Positions 16,440 through 25,257 of a DNA stretch of 64,000 nucleotides are shown here, piece after piece (position 1 is the stretch's first letter; every line of letters begins with the position of its first letter). The notes beneath the pieces are model-generated. The model was not told the DNA's origin. It worked only from the letters and a program-made list of their open reading frames with translations, and searched no databases. The position numbers and the translations under genes are program-made. Source of the DNA: Elusimicrobiaceae bacterium (lineage in GTDB: Bacteria > Elusimicrobiota > Elusimicrobia > Elusimicrobiales > Elusimicrobiaceae). The DNA lies in NCBI GenBank assembly GCA_017475405.1, contig JAFVFN010000018.1, positions 62,001 through 126,000 of the forward strand. The letters run 5' to 3'.

Positions 16440-17309
16440 ATGAAAAAAATTTTATTTTTAGCAATCTTATTGGGGATTGCCCCCTTGTCTTTATTCGCCG
16501 GTGAAATGACCGGTATAGCCGAATACACCGGTTCTTCTGATTTTAACCGCGTTAAAGCCGGAGCGCAATGGCAGTTTGGTTTGAATTGGTCCGTCGGGGC
16601 AGAAGGGAAATTCGCCGATGAACAGATCTTTAAAGACCCTATTTACGCCGTAAAATTACCGATTGCTTTTCGCACCGATGCGGTTTCTTTTAACATGGCG
16701 CCTTTTTACTATTTTAAGAACAAAAGCGATAAAAATGAATACAACGCTTTTGGTATTTCCGGTAAGTTGGTCATGACCTTGGAAGATGATGCCATTAATG
16801 AATTATATTCTCACGCATATATCGGAGCCGCCTTTGCCCGACAGCAGGGCTTGCGTACCATGGACAGCGGATCGGTCAGTGACCAATATTACTCGCAAGC
16901 CGCTTATACTCTGGGACTGCATAAAAACTTTTACCGCGCTTTTAGCTTTGAAGCCATCGGTACAGCTTTTCAGTATCCTGATGGGATTACCGGGGTAACT
17001 GCATTTCGCGGGATTTTAGATCAACAAGATTTAGTTGCCTTACAAAGCTATGACATTGTACATGAACTGCCCAAATACACGGCAGCTGCCCGTATGACCC
17101 GTTTGTGGGCAGATCGTCGGGCTACGTTGTATTTAAGTTATCGTTTTGGTGAGTTCTATACGGCTGATCCGGAACATGCCTTTGTACTAGGCAATACATT
17201 TACACTGACCGAATGGGCGGTCTGTGACTTGGCTTACAACCATTTGCGAACCGTACATAATGAGAACAAACGCGATATTTTCCATGCTCAGTTACGCGTT
17301 GTATTTTAG
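16440..17309 (+). CDS. Probable outer-membrane beta-barrel protein
   Basis: Signal peptide MKKILFLAILLGIAPLSLFAGE. The mature protein shows repeated amphipathic strands with aromatic girdles (WQFGLNWSVGAEGKF, FNMAPFYYF, ATLYLSYRFGEFY) and ends with a terminal strand HAQLRVVF, as expected for an outer-membrane barrel. The MKK start gives the signal peptide. First gene of a run with a histidine kinase, a coiled-coil protein and an AI-2E-type transporter (gaps of 9 nt or overlaps). Confidence 0.6.
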   Translation: MKKILFLAILLGIAPLSLFAGEMTGIAEYTGSSDFNRVKAGAQWQFGLNWSVGAEGKFADEQIFKDPIYAVKLPIAFRTDAVSFNMAPFYYFKNKSDKNEYNAFGISGKLVMTLEDDAINELYSHAYIGAAFARQQGLRTMDSGSVSDQYYSQAAYTLGLHKNFYRAFSFEAIGTAFQYPDGITGVTAFRGILDQQDLVALQSYDIVHELPKYTAAARMTRLWADRRATLYLSYRFGEFYTADPEHAFVLGNTFTLTEWAVCDLAYNHLRTVHNENKRDIFHAQLRVVF

Positions 17310-17318
17310 GTAAATCCT

Positions 17319-18062
17319 ATGACGGAAAAAGATACCCTGTCTGCCAAAGCTTTAACACTTATTTCGCATAAACTGCGTACGCCGCTCTCTATTATTAACG
17401 GCTACTCGGAAGCGGTTTTGTCGCAAGCAACTAAAGAGAAATTTTCCCCCTTTACTACCAAGGCACTCGGCGAAATCCATAAACAGGGCAACCGCATGTC
17501 TCTGTTGGTAGATAAGCTCATGGCGTTTAATCAGGTGATCACGGCAGATGAACAAACGTTAGAAAAACAACCCGTTAATTTAAAAAGCGTCATTAAAGAA
17601 TGCGCCGAAAAAGCGATTGCCCAAGAGGGCGTAGCCGAAAAAGGACTTCCCGCCGAACAGACCGGCGGTGTTAAACGCGGTACATTTATTGAAATAGACT
17701 GCTCCAGCCAACTTACACTCAATGCCAATGAACATATGCTCAAGTTGTGCATTTCGGAGTTGCTGGCCAATGCCATTAAATTTAATAATAAATTAGAAAA
17801 AACCATTAAGGTACAAGGAACCAATCATGGCGACAGTATTTCTATTTCCGTACGAGACTACGGAGTGGGGATTCGTCCGCAGGATGTTTCCAAAATTTTT
17901 GAACCTTTTTATCAGGTAGACGATTATTTTACCGGTCAAATCAGCGGTTGGGGATTAGGACTGCCCATGGTACAACGCATTTTGGATTTACACCGCGGAT
18001 CTATCAGCGTGGTATCTGACCGGGGATTAGGATCTATTTTTACACTTTCATTCCCGTTATGA
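17319..18062 (+). CDS. Soluble sensor histidine kinase without sensor domain
   Basis: A 247-residue kinase consisting only of HisKA and HATPase_c. The phospho-acceptor is His17 in LISHKLRTPLS. The ATP-binding part has the N box (ELLANAIKFNN), G1 (DYGVGI) and G2 (GWGLGLPMVQ). There is no membrane helix and no PAS or other input domain, so it is cytoplasmic and probably takes its signal from a partner, possibly the coiled-coil protein encoded next with a 4-nt overlap. No response regulator is adjacent. Confidence 0.88.
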   Translation: MTEKDTLSAKALTLISHKLRTPLSIINGYSEAVLSQATKEKFSPFTTKALGEIHKQGNRMSLLVDKLMAFNQVITADEQTLEKQPVNLKSVIKECAEKAIAQEGVAEKGLPAEQTGGVKRGTFIEIDCSSQLTLNANEHMLKLCISELLANAIKFNNKLEKTIKVQGTNHGDSISISVRDYGVGIRPQDVSKIFEPFYQVDDYFTGQISGWGLGLPMVQRILDLHRGSISVVSDRGLGSIFTLSFPL

Positions 18063-18583
18063 ACACTGAACAATTACTAGAACAACTTTCTATCCAGTGC
18101 GATCATCTGCGAAGCCTGCTGCAACAGCAGGTGCCTGTATTGCGGGATTTTAGTCGTCGACTTTTACAAATCACGCAACAACTTCGTAAAAATATAGACG
18201 TGCGTGATAATACATTTGCCGAAGAGTTCAACCAATACGTTAAGAACTTACGTGATACATTAGATCAAGTAGAACCCGGTTGGACCGAACTGCGTACTCA
18301 AATCCGTCACACCCCGGAGAAATCCTGGAACGGAGATTTGGCCTTAGCCGCCAAAGGGCTAAACATCCGGGCCAAGGCCCTGTCCGTAGCCTGCGATGAG
18401 TTTACCACGCAGTATGATATTTTTGGTAAACAGTATAAGAATTTCACGGCCGCCAAATTAAACGTTTGGCTACTTACTTCCTGTCAAACCGATATTAATA
18501 GCCTGACGGGCAAAGTACTCTTTTTAGCACGCGAAATTGCCCGTAAAACCGAGCAGAACCGGGAGCCCCTCCATGAGAGATAA
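18059..18583 (+). CDS. Helical coiled-coil protein of unknown function
   Basis: A 174-residue, almost entirely helical, Gln/Leu-rich protein (LLEQLSIQCDHLRSLLQQQV). No signal peptide or membrane helix. ATGA overlap with the upstream histidine kinase and a 11-nt overlap with the transporter downstream indicate a tightly coupled operon. It may be an adaptor for the kinase, but this rests only on position. Confidence 0.6.
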   Translation: MNTEQLLEQLSIQCDHLRSLLQQQVPVLRDFSRRLLQITQQLRKNIDVRDNTFAEEFNQYVKNLRDTLDQVEPGWTELRTQIRHTPEKSWNGDLALAAKGLNIRAKALSVACDEFTTQYDIFGKQYKNFTAAKLNVWLLTSCQTDINSLTGKVLFLAREIARKTEQNREPLHER

Positions 18584-19589
18584 ACCGCTGTATTATTATT
18601 CCAAATCCAGCAACATCTGCTTAACCATTATTGCAGCCGGGGTCGTAACGGCTTTTTTGGTATACACCAAGGCTCTGTTAATCCCACTGGTAATTTCGGT
18701 GTTTCTCTATACGATTTTGGCCCAAATGACCCTGTGGCTACGCCATAAGTTGGCGTGTCCTAAATGGCTAGCTCTTACCATTGCCATTTTATTATTTGTG
18801 GCGTTTTTCGTGGGGATTGTATCGTTTACGGTCAACTCCATCGGAGATTTTTTAAAGGGAGCTGATCTATACCGCCAAAACCTAATTGCCACGGTATCGG
18901 ACCTGTTGGGCCGTTTACAGGCACACGGCATTGTCATTGACAAAAACCTCATTGAGGGATATTTGCACGATTTACCGATTTTTAACTGGGTGCGTAACTT
19001 AGGTGGACGGTTGTTTGGAATCTTATCCAACTTCACGATTATTTTACTGTTCATGATTTTTTTCCTATTCGGCAGCCGTAAAACGCCTCCGATTACCAAT
19101 CCTGCCATTAAAGAAATGCTGGCCACCGTATCTGTGTATCTGTCCGTGAAACTCATGGCCTCCCTAGTTACTGGGGTGCTAGTAGCTGGAGTGTTATTTG
19201 GCTTTCAGGTAAAACTGGCCCTGGTGTTTGCCTTGTTCGCGTTTTTACTTAATTTCATTCCCAGTGTGGGATCTATTACAGCAGTACTACTGCCTGTACC
19301 GATTTTATTTTTACAGTTTGGCTTGGGGCCCAAGTTTTTTGTAGTGTTGGGTCTGCTTAGCGCCATTGAATTTATCATTGGTAACTTAGTAGAACCGCGC
19401 TTTTTGGGTGAAGATATGGATTTACATCCGGCCGCTGTTATCGGATCATTGGTACTTTGGACATTGGTTTGGGGTGCACCAGGCGCATTTTTATCCGTGC
19501 CGCTTACCGGATCTATCAAGATCGTACTAAGCAAGATCAAACATACGCGCGTAGTAGCGGAGTTTTTGGCAGGACGACTGCCGCATTAG
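18573..19589 (+). CDS. AI-2E family transporter (PerM/YdiK-like)
   Basis: About seven or eight membrane helices, a central soluble segment (DLYRQNLIATVSDLLGRLQAHG) and the family signature in the C-terminal half (FALFAFLLNFIPSVGSITAVLLPVPI, VEPRFLGEDMDLHPAAVIGSLV). The family includes TqsA autoinducer exporters and Na+/H+ antiporters, so the substrate is open. The start at MRDKPL is chosen as it begins just before the first helix. Length 338. Last gene of the operon; a pilin leader follows. Confidence 0.85.
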   Translation: MRDKPLYYYSKSSNICLTIIAAGVVTAFLVYTKALLIPLVISVFLYTILAQMTLWLRHKLACPKWLALTIAILLFVAFFVGIVSFTVNSIGDFLKGADLYRQNLIATVSDLLGRLQAHGIVIDKNLIEGYLHDLPIFNWVRNLGGRLFGILSNFTIILLFMIFFLFGSRKTPPITNPAIKEMLATVSVYLSVKLMASLVTGVLVAGVLFGFQVKLALVFALFAFLLNFIPSVGSITAVLLPVPILFLQFGLGPKFFVVLGLLSAIEFIIGNLVEPRFLGEDMDLHPAAVIGSLVLWTLVWGAPGAFLSVPLTGSIKIVLSKIKHTRVVAEFLAGRLPH

Positions 19590-19596
19590 ATTTTTG

Positions 19597-19852
19597 TTAT
19601 AATGAACCTACACTGTAGTTAGGAGGAATTACACATAAAGTAAGATTACAATTTAAACTATTTTTGGACCATGTTAACCATGGGCTTATCCCGATAAGGG
19701 ATGCGCAAGAAAGCCAAAAATAGTCGTTTTAGGCACAGGTAAACGGCTTCGAAACCCGGGTATTTGTGCCGAGTGTTTGCCGCCTGTGCGGCAAGCCACG
19801 GCTATTATATATGGGCAGCCTTTCTTGCGACCCGGTATGATAGCCGTTTTTG
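19597..19852 (+). ncRNA. Structured pilin leader RNA, copy C, with upstream promoter
   Basis: An extended -10 (TGTTATAAT, about 19597-19605) precedes it. CTATTTTTGG (19658-19667) pairs with CCAAAAATAG (19714-19723) and encloses hairpins CCATG/CATGG and ATCCC/GGGAT. Then a GGCACA/TGTGCC hairpin, GTTTGCCG/CGGCAAGC, and the terminator CGGCTAT (19799-19805)/ATAGCCG (19840-19846) with a T run. CGCAAGAAAG (19704-19713) is perfectly complementary to CTTTCTTGCG (19820-19829). The change from CTG to CTA in the outer stem is matched by GGCTA in the terminator arm, which is covariation with copy A. Confidence 0.8.
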
Positions 19853-19885
19853 ATACCGAGGTCTAGACAATATAAGGAACTTAAT

Positions 19886-20377
19886 ATGAAAAGAAACACG
19901 CGGGCATTTACATTAATTGAGCTTTTAGTTGTTGTGTTGATTGTAGGAATTTTGGCAGCAGTGGCATTACCACAATATCAAAAAGCGGTCCTGAAATCTC
20001 GTTATATACAAGCTATGACCATGGCAGAAGCTATTTACCGAGCAGAACAGGTGTATTTTTTAGCCAATGGAAAATATACTCAAGATTTGAGCGCTTTGGA
20101 TATTGAAATCCCTGGAATTTATGATACAAAATGGGCGAAAGGATCCAGTTATAACTGTGATGTGAATGTAGGAGGCAATCTAGATGAAGTTTATTGCCGC
20201 TTGATACCAGAATCCCATGTAGGTATTCACTATTTTTTTTCTTCGGGAATACGATATTGTTGGATGGATGAAGGAGAAGATAAATCAAATTTATGGTATC
20301 AATTATGCAAAAGTCTCACAGGCAATGAAGGGACTACATGGTTTGGTAATAAAAAATATTTTACGTTTGATAATTAG
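19886..20377 (+). CDS. Type IV pilin-like protein
   Basis: Starts [20 protein letters not shown] with a short basic leader, prepilin site A|F and Glu at +5, then the conserved ALPQYQKAVLKSRY helix end and EQVYFLANGKYTQDL segment. The start at MKRN fits the normal 6-7 residue leader and is preceded by AAGGAACTT. The C-terminal third has the CWMDEGE...LCKSLTG pattern shared with other pilins in the window. Length 163. Confidence 0.9.
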   Translation: MKRNTRAFTLIELLVVVLIVGILAAVALPQYQKAVLKSRYIQAMTMAEAIYRAEQVYFLANGKYTQDLSALDIEIPGIYDTKWAKGSSYNCDVNVGGNLDEVYCRLIPESHVGIHYFFSSGIRYCWMDEGEDKSNLWYQLCKSLTGNEGTTWFGNKKYFTFDN

Positions 20378-20410
20378 AGTATTCACGTGAAGGTTTTAAT
20401 TATAAAATGG

Positions 20411-20440
20411 CCGGCCCATCCTTGTGGGATGGGCCGACAA
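20411..20440. terminator. Bidirectional terminator-like hairpin
   Basis: CGGCCCATCC and GGATGGGCCG form a 10-bp stem with a 4-5 nt loop between a plus-strand pilin and a minus-strand gene. T-rich sequence follows on the minus strand (CATTTTATAATT). Confidence 0.65.
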
Positions 20441-20457
20441 AATACAATGCTATCGCC

Positions 20458-21003
20458 TTATTTTTTTGCTTGTTCTTGGCGTACTCTCTCAAACAAGTTA
20501 CTGGCTGTGGCGCGCTGTAAGAAAGCTTCCCATTCAGCCGGAGTTAATTCAAAATCGTCCATCACAATATAAGAAATCTCCTTAGCCGCGTTCTTGGTAT
20601 CTTTCTTTTGGGAGATATATTCGTTCTCCAGTTCCACATAACGCGATGCAATGGCGTAATCCGTATCAGCTTGGGTATATGTTTTCCCCTGTTCAGCCAC
20701 AACCGTTTGCGGTTGCGTAGAATTTGTATCTGTTACCACAGCTACGGTACTTTCCTGCGTTTGGACAGATTGCGCAGAATGGGTTTTGGCAGGTTTTTCA
20801 TCTGCTTTTAAAGAGGTTTGATCACCGGCAGGCGTTAATAACTCGCTATGATCCTGATCTTTGGGCACAAAGGTAGGCAGCTCCTCCATGGAATTTACCA
20901 CTCTGCCGCTCATCAGATTAGAGCATGCAGACGGATTGACAATAAAATAGATACTTAAAATAATACAGATCAGTATAAAAGCCTTAATTAAAATTTTGAT
21001 CAT
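20458..21003 (-). CDS. Membrane-anchored protein of unknown function
   Basis: One N-terminal membrane helix (about residues 4-22, ILIKAFILICIILSIYFIV), then a low-complexity Thr/Gln/Ser-rich stretch and a C-terminal helical part (EWEAFLQRATASNLFERVRQEQ). No recognised family. It is the last gene of a minus-strand envelope cluster beginning with the LpoB-like gene, though an 83-nt gap separates it from the previous gene. Confidence 0.55.
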   Translation of the reverse strand: MIKILIKAFILICIILSIYFIVNPSACSNLMSGRVVNSMEELPTFVPKDQDHSELLTPAGDQTSLKADEKPAKTHSAQSVQTQESTVAVVTDTNSTQPQTVVAEQGKTYTQADTDYAIASRYVELENEYISQKKDTKNAAKEISYIVMDDFELTPAEWEAFLQRATASNLFERVRQEQAKK

Positions 21004-21086
21004 ATAATTTCTCCTTGCTGCTTATAGCTTACAAAATTTTGTCCTTTTTGACAGGGGTCCTTTGACCTATTTTGTTCTAGGTCCTG

Positions 21087-21668
21087 TCAAGGCCGACGCT
21101 GTGCGGGAACCGTGCTACCGGTAGAAGGACCTTGTAATTGTCGCACACTTTGCTGGAATTGCGGGTTGGAAAATATCTCGTTAATCTTAGCGGCAAAATC
21201 TTTATTATTCATATGTTTTTGCACGACCCTCATAATTTCCGGATTCTGTTTAATAAACTGGGCCATATTTTGAGAACTTAAATCTGCCAAATTTTGCATA
21301 TTTCCCTGGGTGGCATCCTGTAAATCCTGATTAAAATGGGCTACTGCCGGATCCGTTTTAAAATCGTCTACAATAGAGGCCAGGGTTTCTTGGGCCTGTT
21401 GGTCTTTTTGCTGTTCAGAGAGCGGGGTATCTTCAAAATAAATTTCCGGCAGAGGACGCTGGTATTTAATAGGTGTTTGCATAGCCTCCGCCTGCGGAGC
21501 TGCTAGAGACAGCGGCACATGTTGGAACGAAAAGGGTTCTCCGTCTACTAGAGAGGCCGCCTGCCGGGCTTCTAGCTGACGTTCCCATTTTTCATAGAGG
21601 CGGGCCGCCCCCATGTAGATGAGGGCGGCCACCATAATCCCAATCAAAGCATAACTGGTTTTAGACAT
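21087..21668 (-). CDS. Membrane-anchored protein of unknown function
   Basis: N-terminal membrane helix (residues 4-21, TSYALIGIMVAALIYMGA), a Pro/Gln-rich linker and a helical C-terminal region of repeated short helices (NLADLSSQNMAQFIKQNPEIMRVVQKHM). Starts 2 nt after the stop of the FKBP isomerase gene, so it is in that operon. The function is unknown; position suggests an envelope role. Confidence 0.55.
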   Translation of the reverse strand: MSKTSYALIGIMVAALIYMGAARLYEKWERQLEARQAASLVDGEPFSFQHVPLSLAAPQAEAMQTPIKYQRPLPEIYFEDTPLSEQQKDQQAQETLASIVDDFKTDPAVAHFNQDLQDATQGNMQNLADLSSQNMAQFIKQNPEIMRVVQKHMNNKDFAAKINEIFSNPQFQQSVRQLQGPSTGSTVPAQRRP

Positions 21669-21670
21669 AT

Positions 21671-22348
21671 CTATTTTACTTCGGTTACTTCTATATCAAA
21701 GACCAAAACCGAATTGGGCGGAATCGGTCCCACAGGGCGGTTTCCGTAGGCCGTATCGGCAGGACAGACTACTTTGGCGCGGGCACCGGGTTTCATTTGC
21801 TGCAGTGCCTTGGTCCAGCAGGGGACGACATCTGTTAAGCGGGTGGTAAATGTTTGTCCGCGGTCCCGAGAACTGTCAAATTTGGTACCGTCAATTAAAG
21901 TGCCCGTATAGTGTACGGTTACCGAACCGTCTGCTTTGGGAGATTTGCCATGCCCGGGCTTGGAGAGCTTCATCATGGCCCCGTTATCTAATACTTTAAC
22001 ACCTTTTTCTTTTTGAAAGTTAGTCAAATATTCCTTTTGCTCTGATTCGCGCCGTTCGGAAATCAACTGAGCATCATCCTGATATTTTTGGATGATTTGC
22101 GGTTTGTAGGCTTCCACATCGGTCTGCGAGGCCTTATTTAGTAAACTGTCGCGCATCCCCTGAGAAACTGCCTTATAGTCGTCTTCGTTATCCAGTACCA
22201 GTTGTTTTTTAAGATTATCACCTAGTAAAAATCCCAATGAGTATAACATCTTGTTTCGTTCGGCCGGGTCATTGACTGCAGGTTTTGCGTCCTGTGCGCA
22301 AATAAACACCGGGGTTAGTAAAAGTAATAAAACAGCCAGTTTTTTCAT
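21671..22348 (-). CDS. Secreted FKBP-type peptidyl-prolyl isomerase
   Basis: Signal peptide MKKLAVLLLLLTPVFICAQ, an N-terminal helical dimerisation domain (as in Mip/FkpA, starting ...MLYSLGFLLGDNLKKQ) and a C-terminal FKBP domain of ~100 residues. FKBP landmarks: GSVTVHYTGTLIDGTKFDSS, LTDVVPCWTKALQQMKPGAR and AYGNRPVGPIPPNSVLVFDIEV. It likely assists folding of periplasmic or surface proteins. Length 225. Confidence 0.9.
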   Translation of the reverse strand: MKKLAVLLLLLTPVFICAQDAKPAVNDPAERNKMLYSLGFLLGDNLKKQLVLDNEDDYKAVSQGMRDSLLNKASQTDVEAYKPQIIQKYQDDAQLISERRESEQKEYLTNFQKEKGVKVLDNGAMMKLSKPGHGKSPKADGSVTVHYTGTLIDGTKFDSSRDRGQTFTTRLTDVVPCWTKALQQMKPGARAKVVCPADTAYGNRPVGPIPPNSVLVFDIEVTEVK

Positions 22349-22357
22349 AAATGTCTC

Positions 22358-23290
22358 CTATTTTGTTTTTAAATAATTTTCCAATCGAGTGGCGATTTGC
22401 TGAGCGGTCTGTTCGCCCACGGCCTGCATGCTGCGGCGCAGGGAGTCTTCTATACGGCTGGTACCAGCCCGTTCATGTACGTTAAACCGTGAAAACGTCA
22501 TGGCGCGTTCCGCATCCATGAGGCTAACCGTGGCCCCGCTGGAGCACCAGATCAGACCGTTGACTTTTTTGGAGCTGTAGTTATCCACTTCCGTTTCAAT
22601 CTTGACGGACAATACTTGATCAGGATCAGAAGCGTCTACAACTCCCAACCCCATTTTGTTAAGTGCGTCCACTACATAGGTAACCAAAATGCGGCTTTCC
22701 ACGCCGGCCACATCTACGCCTACCAACACGGCAGCCATTTTTTCTTTAAAGATATTTTTAAAGGGAGCAAAAGTTTCCGGCATATAGCTGGAACGATCCG
22801 CCTGTAAGAACTGATACATATCATTAAGTGCCAAACGACGCTCAATCACGGGTTGCATTTTGTAAGCCACTTTTAAATCCCCCAGCGGATCGGCCGGTGT
22901 GGCAAATTGTTGGGAAAGACCCGTTAATTGGGCATCGGACTGGTTTAAAAGCGGTACTAAAACAGCGTTTGCTTTTTCACGCGGCAAAACGGATAACGCA
23001 AAGTAATGTTTGCCTGCAGCCTCTTTATCACGCCATACTTTGGTCACATCGGCATTGGCCATCACGTCCGCAATTGCATCTTCTCCTGCCTGCGGCGTGT
23101 ATTGCAAAATCTCACGCTGCATATTAGCCGTAGCCGCTGCCACAGCTTCTTTTTTGGTAGGTCCGTCACCGGACACTACATAATACAACGTATTATCGTA
23201 TTTACTCATTTGATAGCTAACTGTATTTTTATTCAGTCCGCCACAAGCCGTTAAGGCCGCAGCCAAAAGCACAAAGATTGCTTTTTTCAT
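22358..23290 (-). CDS. LPP20-like lipoprotein
   Basis: Lipoprotein signal MKKAIFVLLAAALTAC. The N-terminal part (YYVVSGDGPTKKEAVAAATANMQREIL) resembles LPP20-type lipoproteins, in which this repeat is followed by an alpha/beta domain. The start at 23290 is chosen because it gives the lipobox and follows AGAGAGGTGAG. It lies 10 nt after the COG3014-like gene and 9 nt before the FKBP gene. LPP20, COG3014 and LpoB genes often occur together; their joint role is not defined. Confidence 0.65.
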   Translation of the reverse strand: MKKAIFVLLAAALTACGGLNKNTVSYQMSKYDNTLYYVVSGDGPTKKEAVAAATANMQREILQYTPQAGEDAIADVMANADVTKVWRDKEAAGKHYFALSVLPREKANAVLVPLLNQSDAQLTGLSQQFATPADPLGDLKVAYKMQPVIERRLALNDMYQFLQADRSSYMPETFAPFKNIFKEKMAAVLVGVDVAGVESRILVTYVVDALNKMGLGVVDASDPDQVLSVKIETEVDNYSSKKVNGLIWCSSGATVSLMDAERAMTFSRFNVHERAGTSRIEDSLRRSMQAVGEQTAQQIATRLENYLKTK

Positions 23291-23300
23291 TCTCACCTCT

Positions 23301-24611
23301 CTAGTAGGCCGTACGATGGTGCAGGAAAACCCGCCCGCCTTTAGGTACCGCCACATTTTCAAAAGTATATGTTCCTATTATATTACCATTTCTATCAGTA
23401 AATAACAGTCTTATATCCTGCGTGCCAGGACTTACAAACGCACGCGTCATAAAAATCTCCGCCGGTAACGTAAACCATTGGCGAGTATCGGCTTTTTCAG
23501 CCAAAGCACCTACCATCCCTACAGCCATTTCGGCAAGCCATCCGGCAGATCCCCATTTTTTGCCGTCTTGTGAACCGTCGATAGCGTGACGTGCCTGAAC
23601 GGCGGCTACCTGACGCAATACCGCCCGGGTGGCCAAGCGAAACCAAATTGCGGGAAGTTTTTCTTGCAAATCTTGCTTGATAAGTTCGGATACATCCGAC
23701 ATTTTCTGCAGAGGAACTCGTTGCGTACCCGTTTGCAGCATAGAACCTGCTACGTAATAATTTTGTTCTTCTAAGACAGGGTAGGAAATTGTTATCGAAG
23801 ATCCCGTCAGTCCGGCCCGAATCGCATTTTCTACTTCCGGAGAAATAGATCCGCCATCATCCACAGGGCTACGGGCTAAGGCAAGTGCTTTGTGCCAGGC
23901 GATTTGCATAGTCTGGCTTTTTTTAAGAGGGATTTGACCGACATAATGTATAATTATCACTTCTCCGTAATCCTGCCAGTTTTGCGGAACACTAAACTCA
24001 GGAACCACCCAGCCGCGTTTTTGATAGGCCTTAACTGCATTGGTACGGGAAATACGGGCATCGGACAGTTCTCCGGTTAATTCAAAAATCAAACTCGACA
24101 TATATTGCACAAACGGATCATCGTTATAGCCAGACTTTTTGTCTGCCCGCAAATGGTCTAAGAAAAACACCGCTTTGCGCGCTTCTACAGCCGCAGAAGC
24201 AATATCGTTTTGTTGCAAAAAGTTCATCGCCCGGTAAAAGAAAGTAAGGGCCGTTTCATAATTAGCTGCATAATACGGAGTGGTTAAATCGTTTACAAAA
24301 AGACGCCTCACCGAGGCACTCACACTCTTGGTGTACGAGTTTGTAATATCCTGTTGAGCACGCGTAAAATGTTCGTCGCTTTGAGTAGGGTTTTGTGCGT
24401 CGTGCAGCAAGGTTCCTCGGTCCAGTTCATATAATAATATGTCTTTACCCGAGTAAGCACTTTTGGCCTTGGTATTCACATAGGCTGCCGCCTGATCAAA
24501 TTTACCCTGCGCGGCTAACTTGTTGACTTCGTATTTATAGCGCAAAGAAGGCGCTCCGCAAGCGGAGCATACCAGGACCCCACATACTGCAACGAGCGCC
24601 TTCTTTATCAT
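23301..24611 (-). CDS. COG3014-like TPR lipoprotein
   Basis: Lipoprotein signal ending VCSAC. The N-terminal half is made of TPR-like helices (KLAAQGKFDQAAAYVNTKA, NYETALTFFYRAMNFLQQND, IASAAVEARKAVFFLDHLR). The C-terminal half is beta-rich with a hydrophobic end. The pattern fits the COG3014 group of uncharacterised lipoproteins. Located 2 nt after the LpoB-like gene, so it probably works with it at the outer membrane. Length 436. Confidence 0.7.
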   Translation of the reverse strand: MIKKALVAVCGVLVCSACGAPSLRYKYEVNKLAAQGKFDQAAAYVNTKAKSAYSGKDILLYELDRGTLLHDAQNPTQSDEHFTRAQQDITNSYTKSVSASVRRLFVNDLTTPYYAANYETALTFFYRAMNFLQQNDIASAAVEARKAVFFLDHLRADKKSGYNDDPFVQYMSSLIFELTGELSDARISRTNAVKAYQKRGWVVPEFSVPQNWQDYGEVIIIHYVGQIPLKKSQTMQIAWHKALALARSPVDDGGSISPEVENAIRAGLTGSSITISYPVLEEQNYYVAGSMLQTGTQRVPLQKMSDVSELIKQDLQEKLPAIWFRLATRAVLRQVAAVQARHAIDGSQDGKKWGSAGWLAEMAVGMVGALAEKADTRQWFTLPAEIFMTRAFVSPGTQDIRLLFTDRNGNIIGTYTFENVAVPKGGRVFLHHRTAY

Positions 24612-24613
24612 GA

Positions 24614-25204
24614 TTAGAATGAAACTTTACTGCGTTTGACGTATTTTTTGATTTGTTTTTGGCCGTTCCAAACGATTTGATTGGTTTCAATGTTAATCAG
24701 TTTTAAGTTGGTCTGATAAAACACCACGGCTTTGCTTCCGGCCTGATCTACGACACTGTTAAGTACGCCGCTGAGCATAAAGTCAGCTCCTACTTCTTTA
24801 CCAAACGCCTTGCGGGTTTCTTCGCTGGCAAACTCATCTTGTTCCAAGCGTTCGTTGCGTACTTCACCGCGCTCATCTTTAGAAGCCACAAAGTCTACTT
24901 TGCCCGAATTAATTAGGGCACGCTGCATTTCTTCGACAAATACCTGCGTGTTGATGTGTTCCATCGTTTTATTGGTTACCGTACCTACAATCACAGTTGG
25001 TTCTTTACCGTTGCGGGCTAAAAATTTAGTATACCAACCGCTGCCAAGGCAGTCCGTAATCATTTCCTGAGCTACCATTTGAGCGTCTGTATCGTTCCAA
25101 CCGCCGCTGACATCTTTTACCAAATTAGTTTCTACGCGTTTGACTTTCGGCGCACACGCAAATACCAACGGTAAAGCTAACAAAGCAATGAGTAGTTTCT
25201 TCAT
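24614..25204 (-). CDS. LpoB-like penicillin-binding protein activator
   Basis: Lipoprotein with lipobox VFAC near residue 17. The mature domain shows the LpoB layout: VSGGWNDTDAQMVAQEMITDCL, PTVIVGTVTNKTMEHINTQVFVEEMQRALINSGKVDFV and GADFMLSGVLNSVVDQAGSKAVVFYQTNLKLINIETNQIVW. LpoB activates PBP1b from the outer membrane in enterobacteria. The homologues in this phylum are not experimentally assigned. First gene of the lipoprotein operon. Confidence 0.82.
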   Translation of the reverse strand: MKKLLIALLALPLVFACAPKVKRVETNLVKDVSGGWNDTDAQMVAQEMITDCLGSGWYTKFLARNGKEPTVIVGTVTNKTMEHINTQVFVEEMQRALINSGKVDFVASKDERGEVRNERLEQDEFASEETRKAFGKEVGADFMLSGVLNSVVDQAGSKAVVFYQTNLKLINIETNQIVWNGQKQIKKYVKRSKVSF

Positions 25205-25257
25205 AAGTTCTCCTTTTTAAACTTTCTGCTTTTATTGTAACAAATTAATGGTCCCTA

